Of a stretch of DNA of 64,000 nucleotides, positions 1 through 10,888 are shown in pieces. Source of the stretch: Naegleria lovaniensis (lineage: Eukaryota > Heterolobosea > Eutetramitea > Acrasida > Naegleriidae); assembly GCF_003324165.1 (NCBI RefSeq), contig NW_025407852.1:27650-91649 (forward strand), in the 5' to 3' direction. Numbering within the stretch: the first letter of the stretch is position 1; each line of letters begins with the position of its first letter. The position numbers and the translations under genes were made by a program. Under the pieces are notes generated by a model. That model saw only the letters and a program-made list of their open reading frames with translations. It had not been told where the DNA came from and did not search any database.

Positions 1-680
1 CAGTCACCAAGGACGAGACAGTCATCATGAACGGAAGTGGTACCAAGGAGGCCATTGCTGAAAGATGTGATGCTATCCGTGAACAATTGCAAAGAGAAGA
101 TGTCTCCACATTTGAAGCTGAAAAGCTCAGAGAACGATTGGGCAAGTTGTCCGGCGGTGTTGCCATTTTGAAGATTGGTGGTTCTTCCGATGTCGAAGTT
201 GGTGAAAAGAAGGATCGTGTGACCGATGCTTTGAACGCCACCAAGGCTGCTGTCGCTGAAGGTATTGTTGCTGGAGGTGGTACTGCTTTGACTTTTGCTT
301 CCAAGACCTTGGATTCATTGATTGCTGAATTGCCAAACGAAGACCAAAAGGTCGGTGTTAAGATTGTTCAAAACGCCATCCGTATGCCACTCAAGATGAT
401 TGCTCAAAATGCTGGTTTGGAGGGAGCTGTCATTTCCGAACACGTCATGAAATTCCAAGATCCAGCTCAAGGTTATGATGCTGCTACTAACAAGTATGTC
501 AACATGTTCGAGTCTGGTATTATTGACCCAACCAAGGTTGTCAAGACTGCATTGGTCGATGCTGCATCTGTTGCCTCATTGATGACCACCACTGAAGCCA
601 TGGTCGTTCTTGCTCCAAAGAAGGAACCTGAAGTTCCAATGGGCGGAATGGGTGGAGGCATGGGTGGAGGTATGTTCTAA
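1..680 (+). CDS. HSP60: Mitochondrial chaperonin HSP60 (GroEL family), 3' end only
   Basis: The gene is cut by the window edge; the reading frame is open from base 3 and ends at TAA 678-680. The visible ~225 residues are the C-terminal third of a group I chaperonin: the end of the apical domain, the second intermediate segment ([12 protein letters not shown], then [26 protein letters not shown]) and the C-terminal equatorial domain with [22 protein letters not shown]. The tail is the Gly-Met rich repeat ([12 protein letters not shown]) typical of GroEL/HSP60. Family knowledge: it folds imported proteins in the mitochondrial matrix with HSP10 in an ATP-driven cycle. Mitochondrial targeting cannot be checked because the N-terminus lies outside the window. 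No frame break is seen. Confidence 0.96.
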   Translation, partial: VTKDETVIMNGSGTKEAIAERCDAIREQLQREDVSTFEAEKLRERLGKLSGGVAILKIGGSSDVEVGEKKDRVTDALNATKAAVAEGIVAGGGTALTFASKTLDSLIAELPNEDQKVGVKIVQNAIRMPLKMIAQNAGLEGAVISEHVMKFQDPAQGYDAATNKYVNMFESGIIDPTKVVKTALVDAASVASLMTTTEAMVVLAPKKEPEVPMGGMGGGMGGGMF

Positions 681-930
681 ATTAATGATTGAGGTAGTCA
701 TCCTCTCTTACGTTTCTATTTCCAAACCTCTCTCCTAATCGATCTATTGACCACACTGTTATAGATTACGACTACTAAACACCATCCCTTAACTCTTTCT
801 CTAAACAATCCACTTGCGAAAATAATAAAATATTTAAAAACAATAACAATTTTGCTTTTACTTAACGAGTTTGTTTTATGAAATTGGAACTTGTTTCCGA
901 GGCTTGTCACAACTCGAGATCATTAAAAAA

Positions 931-2372
931 ATGAGCAAACGCAAAACCAACAGCACCTCACGCACTCCTCTCATTCAAGACACACACGAATTTGAAGACA
1001 TTTTCCAAAACGTGTTTCAATTCATGGAGACTTGTGAAATTTATCCACTCCAACATGTTTCATCCTTCTTTTTTCAAATGATTGAAAAATTAAAACAATT
1101 CTACATACGTCCAGTGTATGAAATTGGCATTGTTTCTCATCACAAAGAACAACTCGAAAGCTTTGTTCGTCAACAACTTGGTTTCTCCCGTGGACTCATT
1201 CCGACTCTCTCTTCGGAAGAAATTGAAAAATTGAGAAAACAAAGAACCAATTCCACCTATTTACAGTATGGCTATTATGGATATCATCCTTCACAGAGTG
1301 ACAATAATCAATTCGATACTTCGGAACTCAATGATGGAGAAGCGTTGAAAAATGTGAATTTTTCATCGAGTCAAATTCATGTCTTTGAGAGAATTGAGAG
1401 ACACATGATTTTTAAACAAGATCGATTTCGAGTTATTTTCTTTCCATTATTGTGTGAAAAAAAGACAAGTGTTGCTGTGGATGATTTTAATCGATTGGAA
1501 GGATTCATCTTTTTAAAACCTGAAAAGTTGGACTCGTTTGAATCCATGCCAGAAGGTGCACAAATTACATGTGTCGTTTTAGATGATCATTTTACATTTG
1601 AAAACAAATATGGAACTTTGACAACTCAACAGCAAAGTACACACCATTGGATCAACCACAGTTGAAAATGCCTGTCAAGAAATATGGCCTTGTGAATATG
1701 CTTAAAAACGGAACACGAGAACAAATCAATAATTCTTTATTGGAATGTCTCATGTATATTATGCAAAATTCGAATCGATGTCTCAAATTGGATCACTCCA
1801 TCAGTACCATGAGAGAAATGGATCCATCCAATAGTGGTAGTAGTAGTAGTAATGGTGGCCATGAACAACAATTCACAAACATCATCTCAAAAACATCAAC
1901 AAATGCCTCTCTCAAATTATTAGATTTAATTCATCATATCATTGTTTGCAAAATGAGTAATGAAGAACTCTCTCAATATTTCACACAATTATTTCAAAAC
2001 AGATATTCTCTGTATCATTTATTAATGACCAAAGACATTCGATACATGACCAAACGATTAAGTTTTTTTAATTTACCATATCCGACACAAGTGAAACTGT
2101 TGAAACGACTCTACAGTGCCTTAATTGCAACAGTAGATTCTTTTTCACACAATGAAGGTGGCTGTGTGAAAATTAAACATTCATCGGATGATCTTGTCGT
2201 GACACTTTTGCAAGATTACTTGTACGAAAAGGATTCGTATGGAGATGAAAAGGAAATGCGTGTTCGAATGGTTCAAATTCATTTTCATTTATTGACCGAA
2301 AAGGTTGATTTTGTGTATGAGGAAAATTATGATGTATCGAAAAATTTACGAAAGAATTGTATTGTGTGTTGA
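931..2372 (+). CDS. Uncharacterised protein ending in a CAAX-like box, broken by a probable 1-nt deletion
   Basis: The ATG at 931 follows a run of A. The first frame stays open to 1665 and a second frame runs from about 1602 to the stop at 2372. The two overlap between 1602 and 1665, and one added base there (for example near 1633-1638) joins them into one protein of about 480 residues. A 62-nt intron 1571-1632 (GTGTCG...CAACAG) would also join them, but its donor is poor and its interior reads like normal coding sequence. The protein is mostly helical and polar with a Ser/Gly-rich insert (about residue 295) and no membrane segment. It ends KNCIVC, which could be a prenylation signal. I do not recognise a domain, although both halves look like one cytosolic protein. 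Confidence 0.6.
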
Positions 2373-2708
2373 GAATTATTATCAACCAACTATTGTTGTA
2401 GCAAGTATTAACATTAGAAAAATGAAGAGAGCACACGTTTTTCAATATGAAAACAAGTTTGGGTTTAAAAAAGAGTTCCAAGTAAGAAGCTTATTAACGT
2501 TGTCAAAGATTTATAACACTTTCGAAATCCCATATCAATGAGGTCCATGATCATGGAATTGATGAGATTTGTGAAAATACGAAAAATTTCTGAACAGTCT
2601 TTTTTCATCAATTTTTGGATTGGTCCGCTCTTTTGAGCCAATCAAAAAGGAGTGAACAATTCCGTTTTCAAGATTTCGTCGAAAGACTCACATCATTTTC
2701 ACAAGTCC
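2373..2708. other. Intergenic, 336 bp
   Basis: This is AT-rich sequence between two same-strand genes. Short open frames here lack an ATG and have no recognisable product. The start of the downstream receptor gene is uncertain: ATG codons at 2709 and 2862 are both in frame, so part of what follows could be 5' UTR. Confidence 0.5.
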
Positions 2709-5700
2709 ATGACATTTCATCATCCATTAATAATGATTACAAACAAGAAAATAGCAAAAAAAAACATTCCGCAAATACCCAACAAATTTACTCATATGGA
2801 CAAGAATTTGAGTCGGTCTGGGTTGAAGACTCCTTCCACTCAACAACAACATGCACACAAGATGCATCTTTTGGCACGTCATCTTTTTCATCATCTTGTT
2901 CTTCATCTTTTTCTTCTCCTTTTGCTTTTAATTTTACTTTTCACACACTTCTCCATATGGAGCAAGATCCATTCATCGCCCCAACATGTTGATTCCTTTC
3001 AACAAGTAGTGCAAGCTTCCAAATTGACTTCATTTCCAAAACCTCTTTATAACATTTCCACTTGGGTTGGTGGTGGCTCCAATTTCAATTTTGCCATCAA
3101 CTCGTATGGAGATTCCACCAATCGAGTCGATGCCATGTATTCCTGTCTTCAATATCCAAAAAGTTTGTCTCTCAATTCCAATCATAGCATCTTGTATGTG
3201 GCTGCAACCTATGACCACATGATTCGAAAAATTTCAAAACATCCTTCCAATCCGAATATGAATTTAATTTCAACAGTGGCTGGCGTGGGAGTGGATGGAT
3301 TTTCGGATGATTCATTTCTGGCGAAGAATGCAAAATTGAGTCGACCCACACATGCCATTGAACATCCAGTGAATTCAGATGTCATCATTTCCGATTCGGG
3401 AAATCATTGTATTCGAAAGTGAGCGCACAGACTGGAATAATTTCAACATTGGCTGGAAATTGTACAGTTTCTGGATATGATGGAGATAGTGGATTGGCTC
3501 TCAATGCCAAGTTCAATAATAGCATGTATTTGGCGATTACTAAAAATGGTAGTTGGTTATACGTTGCAGATACATTCAATGGTCGAGTAAGAAGAGTGAA
3601 TATACCAGAAGGAACCATTGAAACAATTGCTGGAAATCCTACTGGACAAAATGGAGATTGTCCTGTGGCCATCGATTGCCTTTTGGATCAACCACAAGGT
3701 TTAGCACTTTCTCGGATGAAACGCTTCTCTATATTGCAGAAAGTGCTTCGAACAGAATTCGAATTCTTTCATTGACAACGAGTCCCATGTCATTGACATC
3801 ACTCCAACTTGGAGGAGGAGTTTTGAATTTTCCAACTCAAATTGCTCTCCATGAAAATCAACAAGCTCTCTATATTTTGGATCATAATGCGAAACAAGTG
3901 AAAAAGGTGAGTCCTCTTGGTGCAAGTTCAGTGTTGCAGCTAGTTTATGGGAGTGAATATTTTGAACAACCGGGAGGACTGGCTGTGAATTCTGATTTAG
4001 GACATGTCTATGTTTCTGACGTTTCGTCCAATCTTGTGAAATTATTTTCGAACGGTGATCCAAAGATTGTGGCTGGAAAATGTCAACGAACTGAATTCAT
4101 TGGAGATAATGTCAATGGTACAGAAGTAGAATTGGTACGACCTTCTGCTCTTGCATTTGATTCCATTTCTGGAGAATTATATATTGCAGACACTGACAAT
4201 CATGTCATTCGAAAATTACAAAACAATGGAATCATAGTGACACTTGCTGGAAATACCCAACCTGGAAATTTCAATACAACTATGGTTGTCATGGCCAATT
4301 CTACACGTCTTGATGCTGTCGCTTACATGTATCCAAGTGTCGATGTTCAAACAGGAAAAGTCTCGTCATTGTACATGTCTGACAGTGGTCAATCGGTCAT
4401 TATGAAATGGAATTTGATGGATGGAACCATTGTTGGAGTTGCTGGTACGAAACTAATCTCTGCAGATTCTGGAGATGGAGGTTTGGCCATTCATGCCTTG
4501 GTGAGTCCAAAAAGTCTGTTGGTTGTGAATTCGAATTTTTCAACAAATGCTTCAGCACAACAACAAGCAATGAAGAATCAAGTCCGTCATGGAATGATCC
4601 ATACAGAACTCGCTCTCGAAAATACCATTTACAAAAACACCATTGGAGAAGTCTATTTTGTGAATTCCTATTCAAATACCATTCGAAAAATTCTGACCAA
4701 TGGAACCATTGTCCGAGTGGCTGGACTTGCTCAACAAAATGTCATTTTGAATGCTGGAGATGGTGGATTGGCATTGGAGGCGACCATGTCTCCTCAAGCC
4801 ATCACATTTGATTTGGAAGGAAATTTATTGGTTTCAAGTCGAGGAATGATTCGAAAAATTTTCATTCATAACGGAACCATTGTTGGAGTGGCAGGACAAA
4901 ATGGAAATTATGGATTTTCAGGGGATGAAGGATTGGCTCTGAATGCACAATTTTCTTCGAATATCCCTTCACTGTACATGTCACCTCAGGAGATTTATTC
5001 ATTTCAGATTTGGGCAATTATCGAATTCGAAAAATATCTGGAAGAAGTGGAATGGTGACCACTGTGGCAGGAAACGGCTCCTCCAGCTTTTCATCCATTG
5101 GAGAATATGAACCATCGAATGCTTTGACTAGATACGTAGGTCCATTGTCCATCATTGGAGGAGACAATAATTCTCTCTATTTAGTTGAAAATAATGCAAA
5201 ACGAGTTCGAAAATTAATTCAATATTGTCAAGAAGGATGGACAGGAAGTGATTGCTCCATTCTTCAACTGAAAAAGCTAAGGGCCTATTTTGAAACAAGT
5301 ATGGCATTTACTGGCTTGACAATTTCCTTAATGATCAAAATTGAAGATGAAGATTTCAAATATTATGCTCCAGAAACCATTACCTATTCTGTTTCATTAT
5401 TTAAGGAACCAATGATACAAAAGAGTGATCTCGTGGTATCTTCCAATTTCTCGTTGAAAGACTCGTTCCAATATAAATTCGAGTCGAATGGTAATTATTC
5501 TGCAGAAGTGAAAGTCATGTTTGAGAGAAATGTTTTGGGAAGTGTGAAAAGTCTCAACAAATTGCAAGTGGTGAATTATGAAGAGCTCATGTCAGAGAAC
5601 TCGATGAAGGATATTCCCGTGAAAGAAGTGGCTTCTCTTGCCTTAAATCCAGAAATGTATTCGAATGCATCCACAATGGTGAACACCTTGTCAGTTTTGA

Positions 5701-5960
5701 CACGTGTTTTGACAAGTAGCTCAGTAAGAAATTCTTCGGACCTGTCAGAGACTTTGACAGTTGTCAATGCTTTGGGTGCCATTTCATCGAATAGGGAAGA
5801 ATTTTTACCAACGACAGTGATGAGTAGTATTTCATCGTTTTTGAGCAATGTTTCAAGTGAAATTGTGGTCATAAGCCAAGGAATGACAAGTGACAGCTCA
5901 AATGGACAATTATCGACTGTGGAATCTACAGCAAAGAATATTCTCACTGAGGATTTTTAA
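2709..5960 (+). pseudogene. 5' part of an NHL-repeat adhesion-GPCR-like receptor, interrupted by a transposon
   Basis: A hydrophobic segment (LHLFLLLLLLILLF, about residue 65) acts as signal anchor or signal peptide. A long array of NHL-type propeller repeats follows; each shows a xISDSGNHxIRKI-like strand followed by GTIxxVAGN. An EGF-like turn (CQEGWTGSDC, near 5230) and a Ser-rich region follow. The reading frame breaks three times, near 3417, 3711 and 4985; each break is repaired by one added base and the NHL repeat then continues exactly. The frame ends in TAA at 5958-5960, where the Harbinger element begins. The 3' half resumes at 12381 with the GPS, 7TM and RGS domains. Removing the element and one TTAA copy and adding four single bases gives 5637 nt (1878 residues). 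Family knowledge: such receptors sense extracellular ligands and couple to G proteins. Either start at 2709 or 2862 is possible. Confidence 0.8.
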
Positions 5961-6029
5961 TCTCAGACCCACACACCCAGCAAAAATGAACCTGGGATTG
6001 GGTGAGTTGGGTGTGAGGACGGCGTTTAA
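5957..6029. repeat. Harbinger left terminus with TTAA target site copy
   Basis: TTAA 5957-5960 is followed by the terminal inverted repeat from 5961. Further in is GGGTGAGTTG (about 6000-6009), also present in inverted orientation at the right end, and then the module GGTGTGAGGACGGCGTTTAA (6010-6029), which is cut at its 3' end by the nested element. Adding the three bases TCT after the nested element's second AA copy restores the GTTTAATCTCA seen at the right end. Confidence 0.75.
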
Positions 6030-6345
6030 CCTAGGAGCAGAGAATCGCGTCTGTATTTTACATAGTTATCGTCGGTAGTAAATGAAGCTTATTGAATGCA
6101 TATTGTGCATAAGTAGTGTCTCCTTATTGCGGTCTGTTATTTCGAAGGTGATTCAAGCTTGTTTCCGCAGGTACAGCCGACGGTAAAACTCGAGATAAAA
6201 AATACTGTCGGGAGTTACTGATGAAAAGAATCCACCAAGACACAAAATACAGCCGGAAGAAGCATCATGTTAAATATTCTAATAATGGAGGTTTAATGAA
6301 CGAAATAACGACGGAAATACTGTTGAAATAACCTACCACAACACC
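6030..6345. repeat. Left subterminal repeat arm of the nested element
   Basis: Degenerate copies of an AAATACTGTCGG / AATACAGCCGG / GACGGAAATACTG motif occur from about 6050 to 6325, in orientation opposite to the right arm. There is no coding sequence here. 6346-6479 is AT-rich without features. Confidence 0.6.
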
Positions 6346-6479
6346 TGTGGCTGTTACTATCGATGATAATGATGGAAATCTTCTTATTTTATTTTAATTC
6401 AATTTGAAATTTTTTTGGTTCAATATTTGATTTAAAATTGTTATTGCAAATGCATTTTAAATTTTATTGGCATCATAAT

Positions 6480-7182
6480 TTACAACTCAACAACGTTGGC
6501 AGGGTTGACAGGTCTTGAGCGTCTCATTTTCGCTGATGATGATTTACGTAAATGCTCTTGATACAATTTATATTCCTCAGAATTGATGTCATATACATCT
6601 TCGTCGTTTTCAAAGTCAAAAAGGTTGTCTGAATTTTTGCTTTTTGAGACTCCAGATCTTCTACGAAGTTTCGCCTTCTTTTTTGCGTTCACAAATATTT
6701 GACTTATATGTTTCCTGCATATCTTTATCAACTAAAAACGATTGTTGTGAAATTTAGTCAAACAAATAACAAACACAACTTACTATTTCATCTACCTGGG
6801 ATTTATCACAATCTGAAAGAATACTATAGTTTGGAAGACTTGAACAAAATGTTTGAACATAAGTAACCACTGTGTCTGAAAGTTGAAGCTTTTGCTCTTG
6901 TGTTTGGGGATTAGAACAGATCTGAAGAGTTAAAATTTATAGGAACAACATTACAACTTACTTGGGAGAGAAATGAATGAAATTTCAATTTACAACATTG
7001 TTTGATGCTTCATGGAAAGAAATGATTACCAAGAAATATTGACAAGAAACAAACCTTGCGTTGTTCTGAGTTAAGAATTGCTTGCTTTCTTGAAAAAGTG
7101 TTATATTTAATGATGGAGCTATATAAGAAATGTTTTTTCGATTACGTTTCTTCTTGATACCCCTTACAGTGTCAGTTGGCAT
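6480..7182 (-). CDS. Small spliced gene of the nested transposon, four exons, basic protein of 187 aa
   Basis: The ATG is at 7182-7180. Exons are 7182-7055, 7007-6962, 6921-6784 and 6731-6480. Introns are 47, 40 and 52 nt with GTTTGT or GTAAGT donors and AG acceptors. All phases agree and give one frame of 188 codons including the stop. The N-terminus is very basic (IKKKRNRKN). The middle is helical with several Cys (IKQCCKLKF). A second basic stretch (NAKKKAKLRRRSG) is followed by an acidic tail. It shares a 136-bp divergent promoter region (7183-7318) with the Tnp2-like gene, so it is probably an element-encoded accessory DNA-binding protein, comparable in position to TnpA of CACTA elements. 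That role is inference; no known domain was recognised. Confidence 0.65.
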
Positions 7183-7318
7183 TATGATTGGTTTTTTTTT
7201 GTTTTGATTTTTGAAAATATTTAAACGGGTCAACTTTGAAACTATTGGAGAGAAGTTTTTGTAAGCGAGTTCAGATCGAGCGCGCACAGGAAGCGTTTTC
7301 TTTACAAAAAAAAATATC
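7183..7318. promoter_or_regulatory. Divergent promoter region of the nested element
   Basis: These 136 bp separate the start codons of the accessory gene (minus) and the Tnp2-like gene (plus). They hold a run of T/A and an A-tract just before the plus-strand ATG. No specific factor site is recognisable. Confidence 0.45.
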
Positions 7319-9061
7319 ATGCTTCAGAACAAGGCCGAATCCAAATTCTTTGACGTGGTTTCCTTGAGAATGTGCCACAAGTGCAATGTACATGATTTGG
7401 AATTGTATATCCATAATTCGGCAAAGTGTAAAACCTTGAATCCCTCTATCAAATGCACTTGTTTTTCATGCGGCACAACTTACTTCACTTGTCCTTTTTG
7501 CAAAGATTGCTTCTCCGACTCTCATGCATCCAATTTTTTAAAACACATGAAAAGATGTTCAAACAAAGATGAAGCTCAGAACCCCGTTTTCAAGTGTTGT
7601 TCCGAACAAACGACAGAGTTTGATCATTATTATTCTCATATCATCAAAAATCATTGTGGTCATTTGTGTTCGTTTTTAAAAAAACTCAAACATGAGGATA
7701 AAATGGATGACGAAAAAAACAACAAGAAAACGACAGGAGTGGTTGTTATGGAGGAAGGTTGTGATATTGGTGGTTTATTGATGAACTTAGAAGCTCTCAC
7801 TGCTGACGTGCAGAATTTAGTACAAACACCATTTCCAATATTTGAATTTTTTGAGAAACTGAAACAATCTATGCCATATGTATCAAATCACTCGTGCGAG
7901 CATGAACAAGAATTTCACTTCCCTAAAGATCACCCTTTTGAAAGTTTTGAAGAATTATGTTGTTTTATGTTAATCAATCACTTTGGAATTTCTAAACAAG
8001 CATATAATTTCATGATTCAAATGCTGAAATCAACATTTAAAGACCGTCCTGAGTTGATGAAATTATTTGTGAGCTATGATACCTTGAAAGCAAGAGGAAA
8101 TAATTTGAATCCCCAAAAACCCATGCAGTTCAATGATAATTTCATCCTTTACTCTGTACAAGATACTATTCGAAACATGTTAATGGATCCGTATTTGGTC
8201 AACCAATTATGTCTCAACCGAGAAAAGCATCAACAACAGTTTGCAACCAAGCAACCATTTCAATCTAAAATATTCAACAAAATTTTGGAGAAGTGTCAAA
8301 GTGATATATTCCCTCTTGTGATGCTGATATATGTGGACGATTTTGTAAAATTCAGAACAAAGTCAACATCAACATGTGGAGTGTACTCAAGTTTGTTGAA
8401 TTTCAATAGCGACTTCATGAGAAAACTTGAATCTATAAGCTTACTTGGGTTCTCAAAAACTCACTGCGATTTTTGGACAATGACAAGCCATTTGATGAAA
8501 GAAATTAATCACCTTGATGGGGAGATAATTGAAATAGAAGATCCCTCTACAGGTGAGTCTAGAAAATTTCAGATTGTTGTTGCAGGGTTTTTATGGGACA
8601 CAGTCGAGAAGATGTATTCCTTGCAACTCATGAAAGAAGAATGTAGCCGTTGTGAAGGAATTTATGATAATCAACATAAAACACCAGATTGTTTATTTGG
8701 AGCGTCTACGATAGAAGATCCAAAGTATGTCACGCATTTCGAGAAAAGAAATATATTTGAAGCAAACACTGTTATTAATAGCATCGATTTAAGATCAAAT
8801 GACAGAACAAAGGACAAGGGTTTTAAACCCTTAATATGGGAAGAAATGCAATTCAAAGATTTGAAATTATCTAAAGCGAAAATAACGCAAAAATTACGAG
8901 AATTACCTGTTCTGCATATCAAATGCATTCCACAACTAATGCTATCAGCAATAGATATCAGCAAAGTCAAGTCTAAATGTAGCTGTATTTGCTATTCATT
9001 GCCATCTGGGTTAAAGTGGCAATTGAATCAATTTGCATTTTGTTATAATTTTTGTAAATAA
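7319..9061 (+). CDS. Tnp2/CACTA-like transposase-related protein with N-terminal zinc-finger region
   Basis: The ATG at 7319 follows an A-tract; 580 residues. Residues about 18-125 hold many Cys/His pairs (CHKC, CFSC, CPFC, CC..H, HCGHLC), a probable zinc-finger block. The centre (about residues 340-460) reads like the catalytic core of Tnp2-type transposases: LIYVDDF, then GVYSSLLNFNSDFMRKLESI, and a terminal CSRC pair that marks the zinc-binding knuckle in these families. The C-terminus holds further Cys (CSCIC) and looks shorter than in full Tnp2 proteins, so the copy may be truncated or divergent. Role by family: binds the ends and excises the element. The assignment rests on motif pattern only. 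Confidence 0.6.
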   Translation: MLQNKAESKFFDVVSLRMCHKCNVHDLELYIHNSAKCKTLNPSIKCTCFSCGTTYFTCPFCKDCFSDSHASNFLKHMKRCSNKDEAQNPVFKCCSEQTTEFDHYYSHIIKNHCGHLCSFLKKLKHEDKMDDEKNNKKTTGVVVMEEGCDIGGLLMNLEALTADVQNLVQTPFPIFEFFEKLKQSMPYVSNHSCEHEQEFHFPKDHPFESFEELCCFMLINHFGISKQAYNFMIQMLKSTFKDRPELMKLFVSYDTLKARGNNLNPQKPMQFNDNFILYSVQDTIRNMLMDPYLVNQLCLNREKHQQQFATKQPFQSKIFNKILEKCQSDIFPLVMLIYVDDFVKFRTKSTSTCGVYSSLLNFNSDFMRKLESISLLGFSKTHCDFWTMTSHLMKEINHLDGEIIEIEDPSTGESRKFQIVVAGFLWDTVEKMYSLQLMKEECSRCEGIYDNQHKTPDCLFGASTIEDPKYVTHFEKRNIFEANTVINSIDLRSNDRTKDKGFKPLIWEEMQFKDLKLSKAKITQKLRELPVLHIKCIPQLMLSAIDISKVKSKCSCICYSLPSGLKWQLNQFAFCYNFCK

Positions 9062-9116
9062 ATATTAATTTTCTAAATATTTCAAAAATCAACAAGTCTT
9101 ATTCAACAAAGTATCG

Positions 9117-9550
9117 ATGAAAATAATTCGTGGTACTTTCATCCGAACCAATCCGAAGGTATTGTCCGTCGTTGTTATCATAATTAATTTCAATCATTAT
9201 TTTGTCAATATTATTCTCCGTCCATATCTTGCCAGTGGTATTTCATCCGACAGTATTGGTCGAGCAGTAAAATATGTCATATATTCGTCGGTCAGTATTT
9301 TCCTCATTTACTTTTCCGACGGTATTTTGATGACCAGTATTATGCACATGTAATTGCCCTGTTGTATTATGTCGTCCTTGATGCCATGGTTAATATCCAT
9401 CAGTATTTTAACCAGGGATATTCTCCATCCGTATTCGTCCAGCAGTATTTTAATCGAAGGTATTTTTCGATGGTAGATAAACGTCTTATTTTTGACCGCA
9501 CTTATTCTCTGATTACTCATGCGGTATACCTGCTTCCTTCTGCTCCTAGG
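9117..9550. repeat. Right subterminal repeat arm of the nested element
   Basis: At least ten degenerate copies of CCGACAGTATT / CGACGGTATTTT / CAGCAGTATTTT lie between about 9160 and 9535, separated by 20-40 bp. They are the inverted counterpart of the 6050-6325 array. The arm ends with the terminal repeat CTGCTCCTAGG. There is no credible coding sequence in the arm. Confidence 0.65.
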
Positions 9551-9631
9551 AATCTCAAACACAACACAAATCCAAATCAATCTTCAAAAAAAAATATTTC
9601 TGCAACAAATATGATGATCATCAGCGTTTTA

Positions 9632-10888
9632 TTATTGAAATTTGAACAAAGTGTTTGGCATGGTTTTAACCAACGGATTGCTTTTCAAAATAGCGTTCGA
9701 ACATAGAACAGCTACCATTGCAACATATGGAAGCAAAGATTTTCTTTGTCTCCATCTTGTTGCCGTTGCTGATAATCGTTTTACATATCCGAAGGTCATT
9801 TCTACAATCATTCTCTCAGATTTGTGTTGCACAAAGAGATCAGGCTTACTTCTGATGATGGTTGATGTTGGAAGTACCAATTCAACTCCATGTTTGAATG
9901 TTTTTGCTTGATATCCACCATCAGCAAGGACCATCACACCCTGTAAGTATTTTTGGATATTACTGAAGAATAATACATCTTTGTCGTTCTTGCTTCCAGG
10001 AAAACCAACCGTAAAATGTAAAAATCTGCCTTGAAGATCAACTAACGCTTGTCCGATGAAAGAATGGATACATTTGTCACCACGATAATAGATAGCCTGA
10101 TCTACACTTGGCTTGGAGATTCTGAAATGCGTTGCATCAAGCGCGCCTATTACTAGTCTATCAATGTTAGAGCTTCCTTGTAATACAGTCAAATGTCCTG
10201 GCATAACAACCTCGTTCATATAGGCCGATAATAATATGGGAATAATATGTTTGATTTCCATGCAAACATATCCTTTGGAAACTCCAAACATTTCTGACAG
10301 CAGAGCAAATTTGGAATATGATCCCATCCAAACACAGATTAGCAGTAATCTGTTTTTTGGAGTAAGTTTTGAGTATCTGTATTCACGTTTAGTATTGATA
10401 TTTCTTCTCAAGTCATAATATCTTCTTGGCTTTAACAGTTCTAATTTGATCCTAGAATACATTTCTTCAAACTCAGCACGAGTTAAATGAGTGAAATCCA
10501 TCAACTTATCGTCATCCCATTTTCCATAATTGTCAACTCCTTCCACCTTACTTTTTGGTTTTCGGTATTGACTTCGTCCTTGCCCACAAAATGGAGTTTT
10601 AGTTCTAAATTTTTTGGAAGTATAATATGGCTCTTCTGGTGGCAAAGGCATTACTGGAGGGATTAATGAGCAAGCAAGTAATTGAAGTCTTTTCAAATAC
10701 TTTTCATCCCATGAGCATGCTTTATACATCAACAATTCTTGTTGTAGGTTATTTAATTTTGATATGAAACTATTGACATTGATATGACTATTTACACCTG
10801 GGTAATCAATCAACTCAGGATGAGTAATGATGACAGTTGCTGCCATCATTAAATAAGTGATGACGACATGTAATGTATTAGGCAGCAT
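9632..10888 (-). CDS. Harbinger transposase (DDE_Tnp_4 type)
   Basis: The start is ATG 10888-10886; 418 residues, normal for the family. The N-terminal ~120 residues are variable. A helix-turn-helix-like region (LTPKNRLLLICVWMGSYSK...SEMFGVSKGYVCMEI) precedes the nuclease domain, as in other Harbinger transposases. Catalytic residues can be placed: D251 in ALDATHF, D323 in VLADGGYQ and E363 in MIVEMTFGYVKR, with the typical VGFPGSKNDKDV in between. It would cut at the element ends together with the Myb/SANT partner. The frame is intact. It is divergent from the Myb gene across 167 bp. Confidence 0.93.
   Translation of the reverse strand: MLPNTLHVVITYLMMAATVIITHPELIDYPGVNSHINVNSFISKLNNLQQELLMYKACSWDEKYLKRLQLLACSLIPPVMPLPPEEPYYTSKKFRTKTPFCGQGRSQYRKPKSKVEGVDNYGKWDDDKLMDFTHLTRAEFEEMYSRIKLELLKPRRYYDLRRNINTKREYRYSKLTPKNRLLLICVWMGSYSKFALLSEMFGVSKGYVCMEIKHIIPILLSAYMNEVVMPGHLTVLQGSSNIDRLVIGALDATHFRISKPSVDQAIYYRGDKCIHSFIGQALVDLQGRFLHFTVGFPGSKNDKDVLFFSNIQKYLQGVMVLADGGYQAKTFKHGVELVLPTSTIIRSKPDLFVQHKSERMIVEMTFGYVKRLSATATRWRQRKSLLPYVAMVAVLCSNAILKSNPLVKTMPNTLFKFQ

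Larger units (their letters stand above)
6030..9550. mobile_element. Nested DNA transposon with 12-bp inverted ends and subterminal motif arrays
   Basis: The left end reads CCTAGGAGCAGAGAA from 6030; the right end reads TTCTGCTCCTAGG up to 9550. The inverted repeat is therefore at least 12 bp. AA flanks both sides (6028-6029, 9551-9552), and deleting the element plus one AA rebuilds GGCGTTTAATCTCA, the sequence at the other Harbinger end. This shows the element landed inside the Harbinger copy. It carries a minus-strand four-exon gene (6480-7182) and a divergent plus-strand Tnp2-like gene (7319-9061). Both arms are packed with variants of a CCGACAGTATT motif in opposite orientations, reminiscent of the subterminal transposase-binding sites of CACTA elements. 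The ends do not begin CACTA, so the superfamily is unsettled. Confidence 0.8.

Noticed and set aside
1571-1632. 62-nt intron joining the two frames of the 931-2372 gene
   Set aside because: It fits phase but the donor is GTGTCG, unlike all other introns here, and its interior looks coding. A single-base deletion explains the break in the same way as at eight other sites.
3400-5060. Programmed -1 frameshifting in the NHL gene
   Set aside because: The three sites share no slippery heptamer or downstream structure, and similar breaks occur in MSH6 and ARMC9, so sequence error is simpler.
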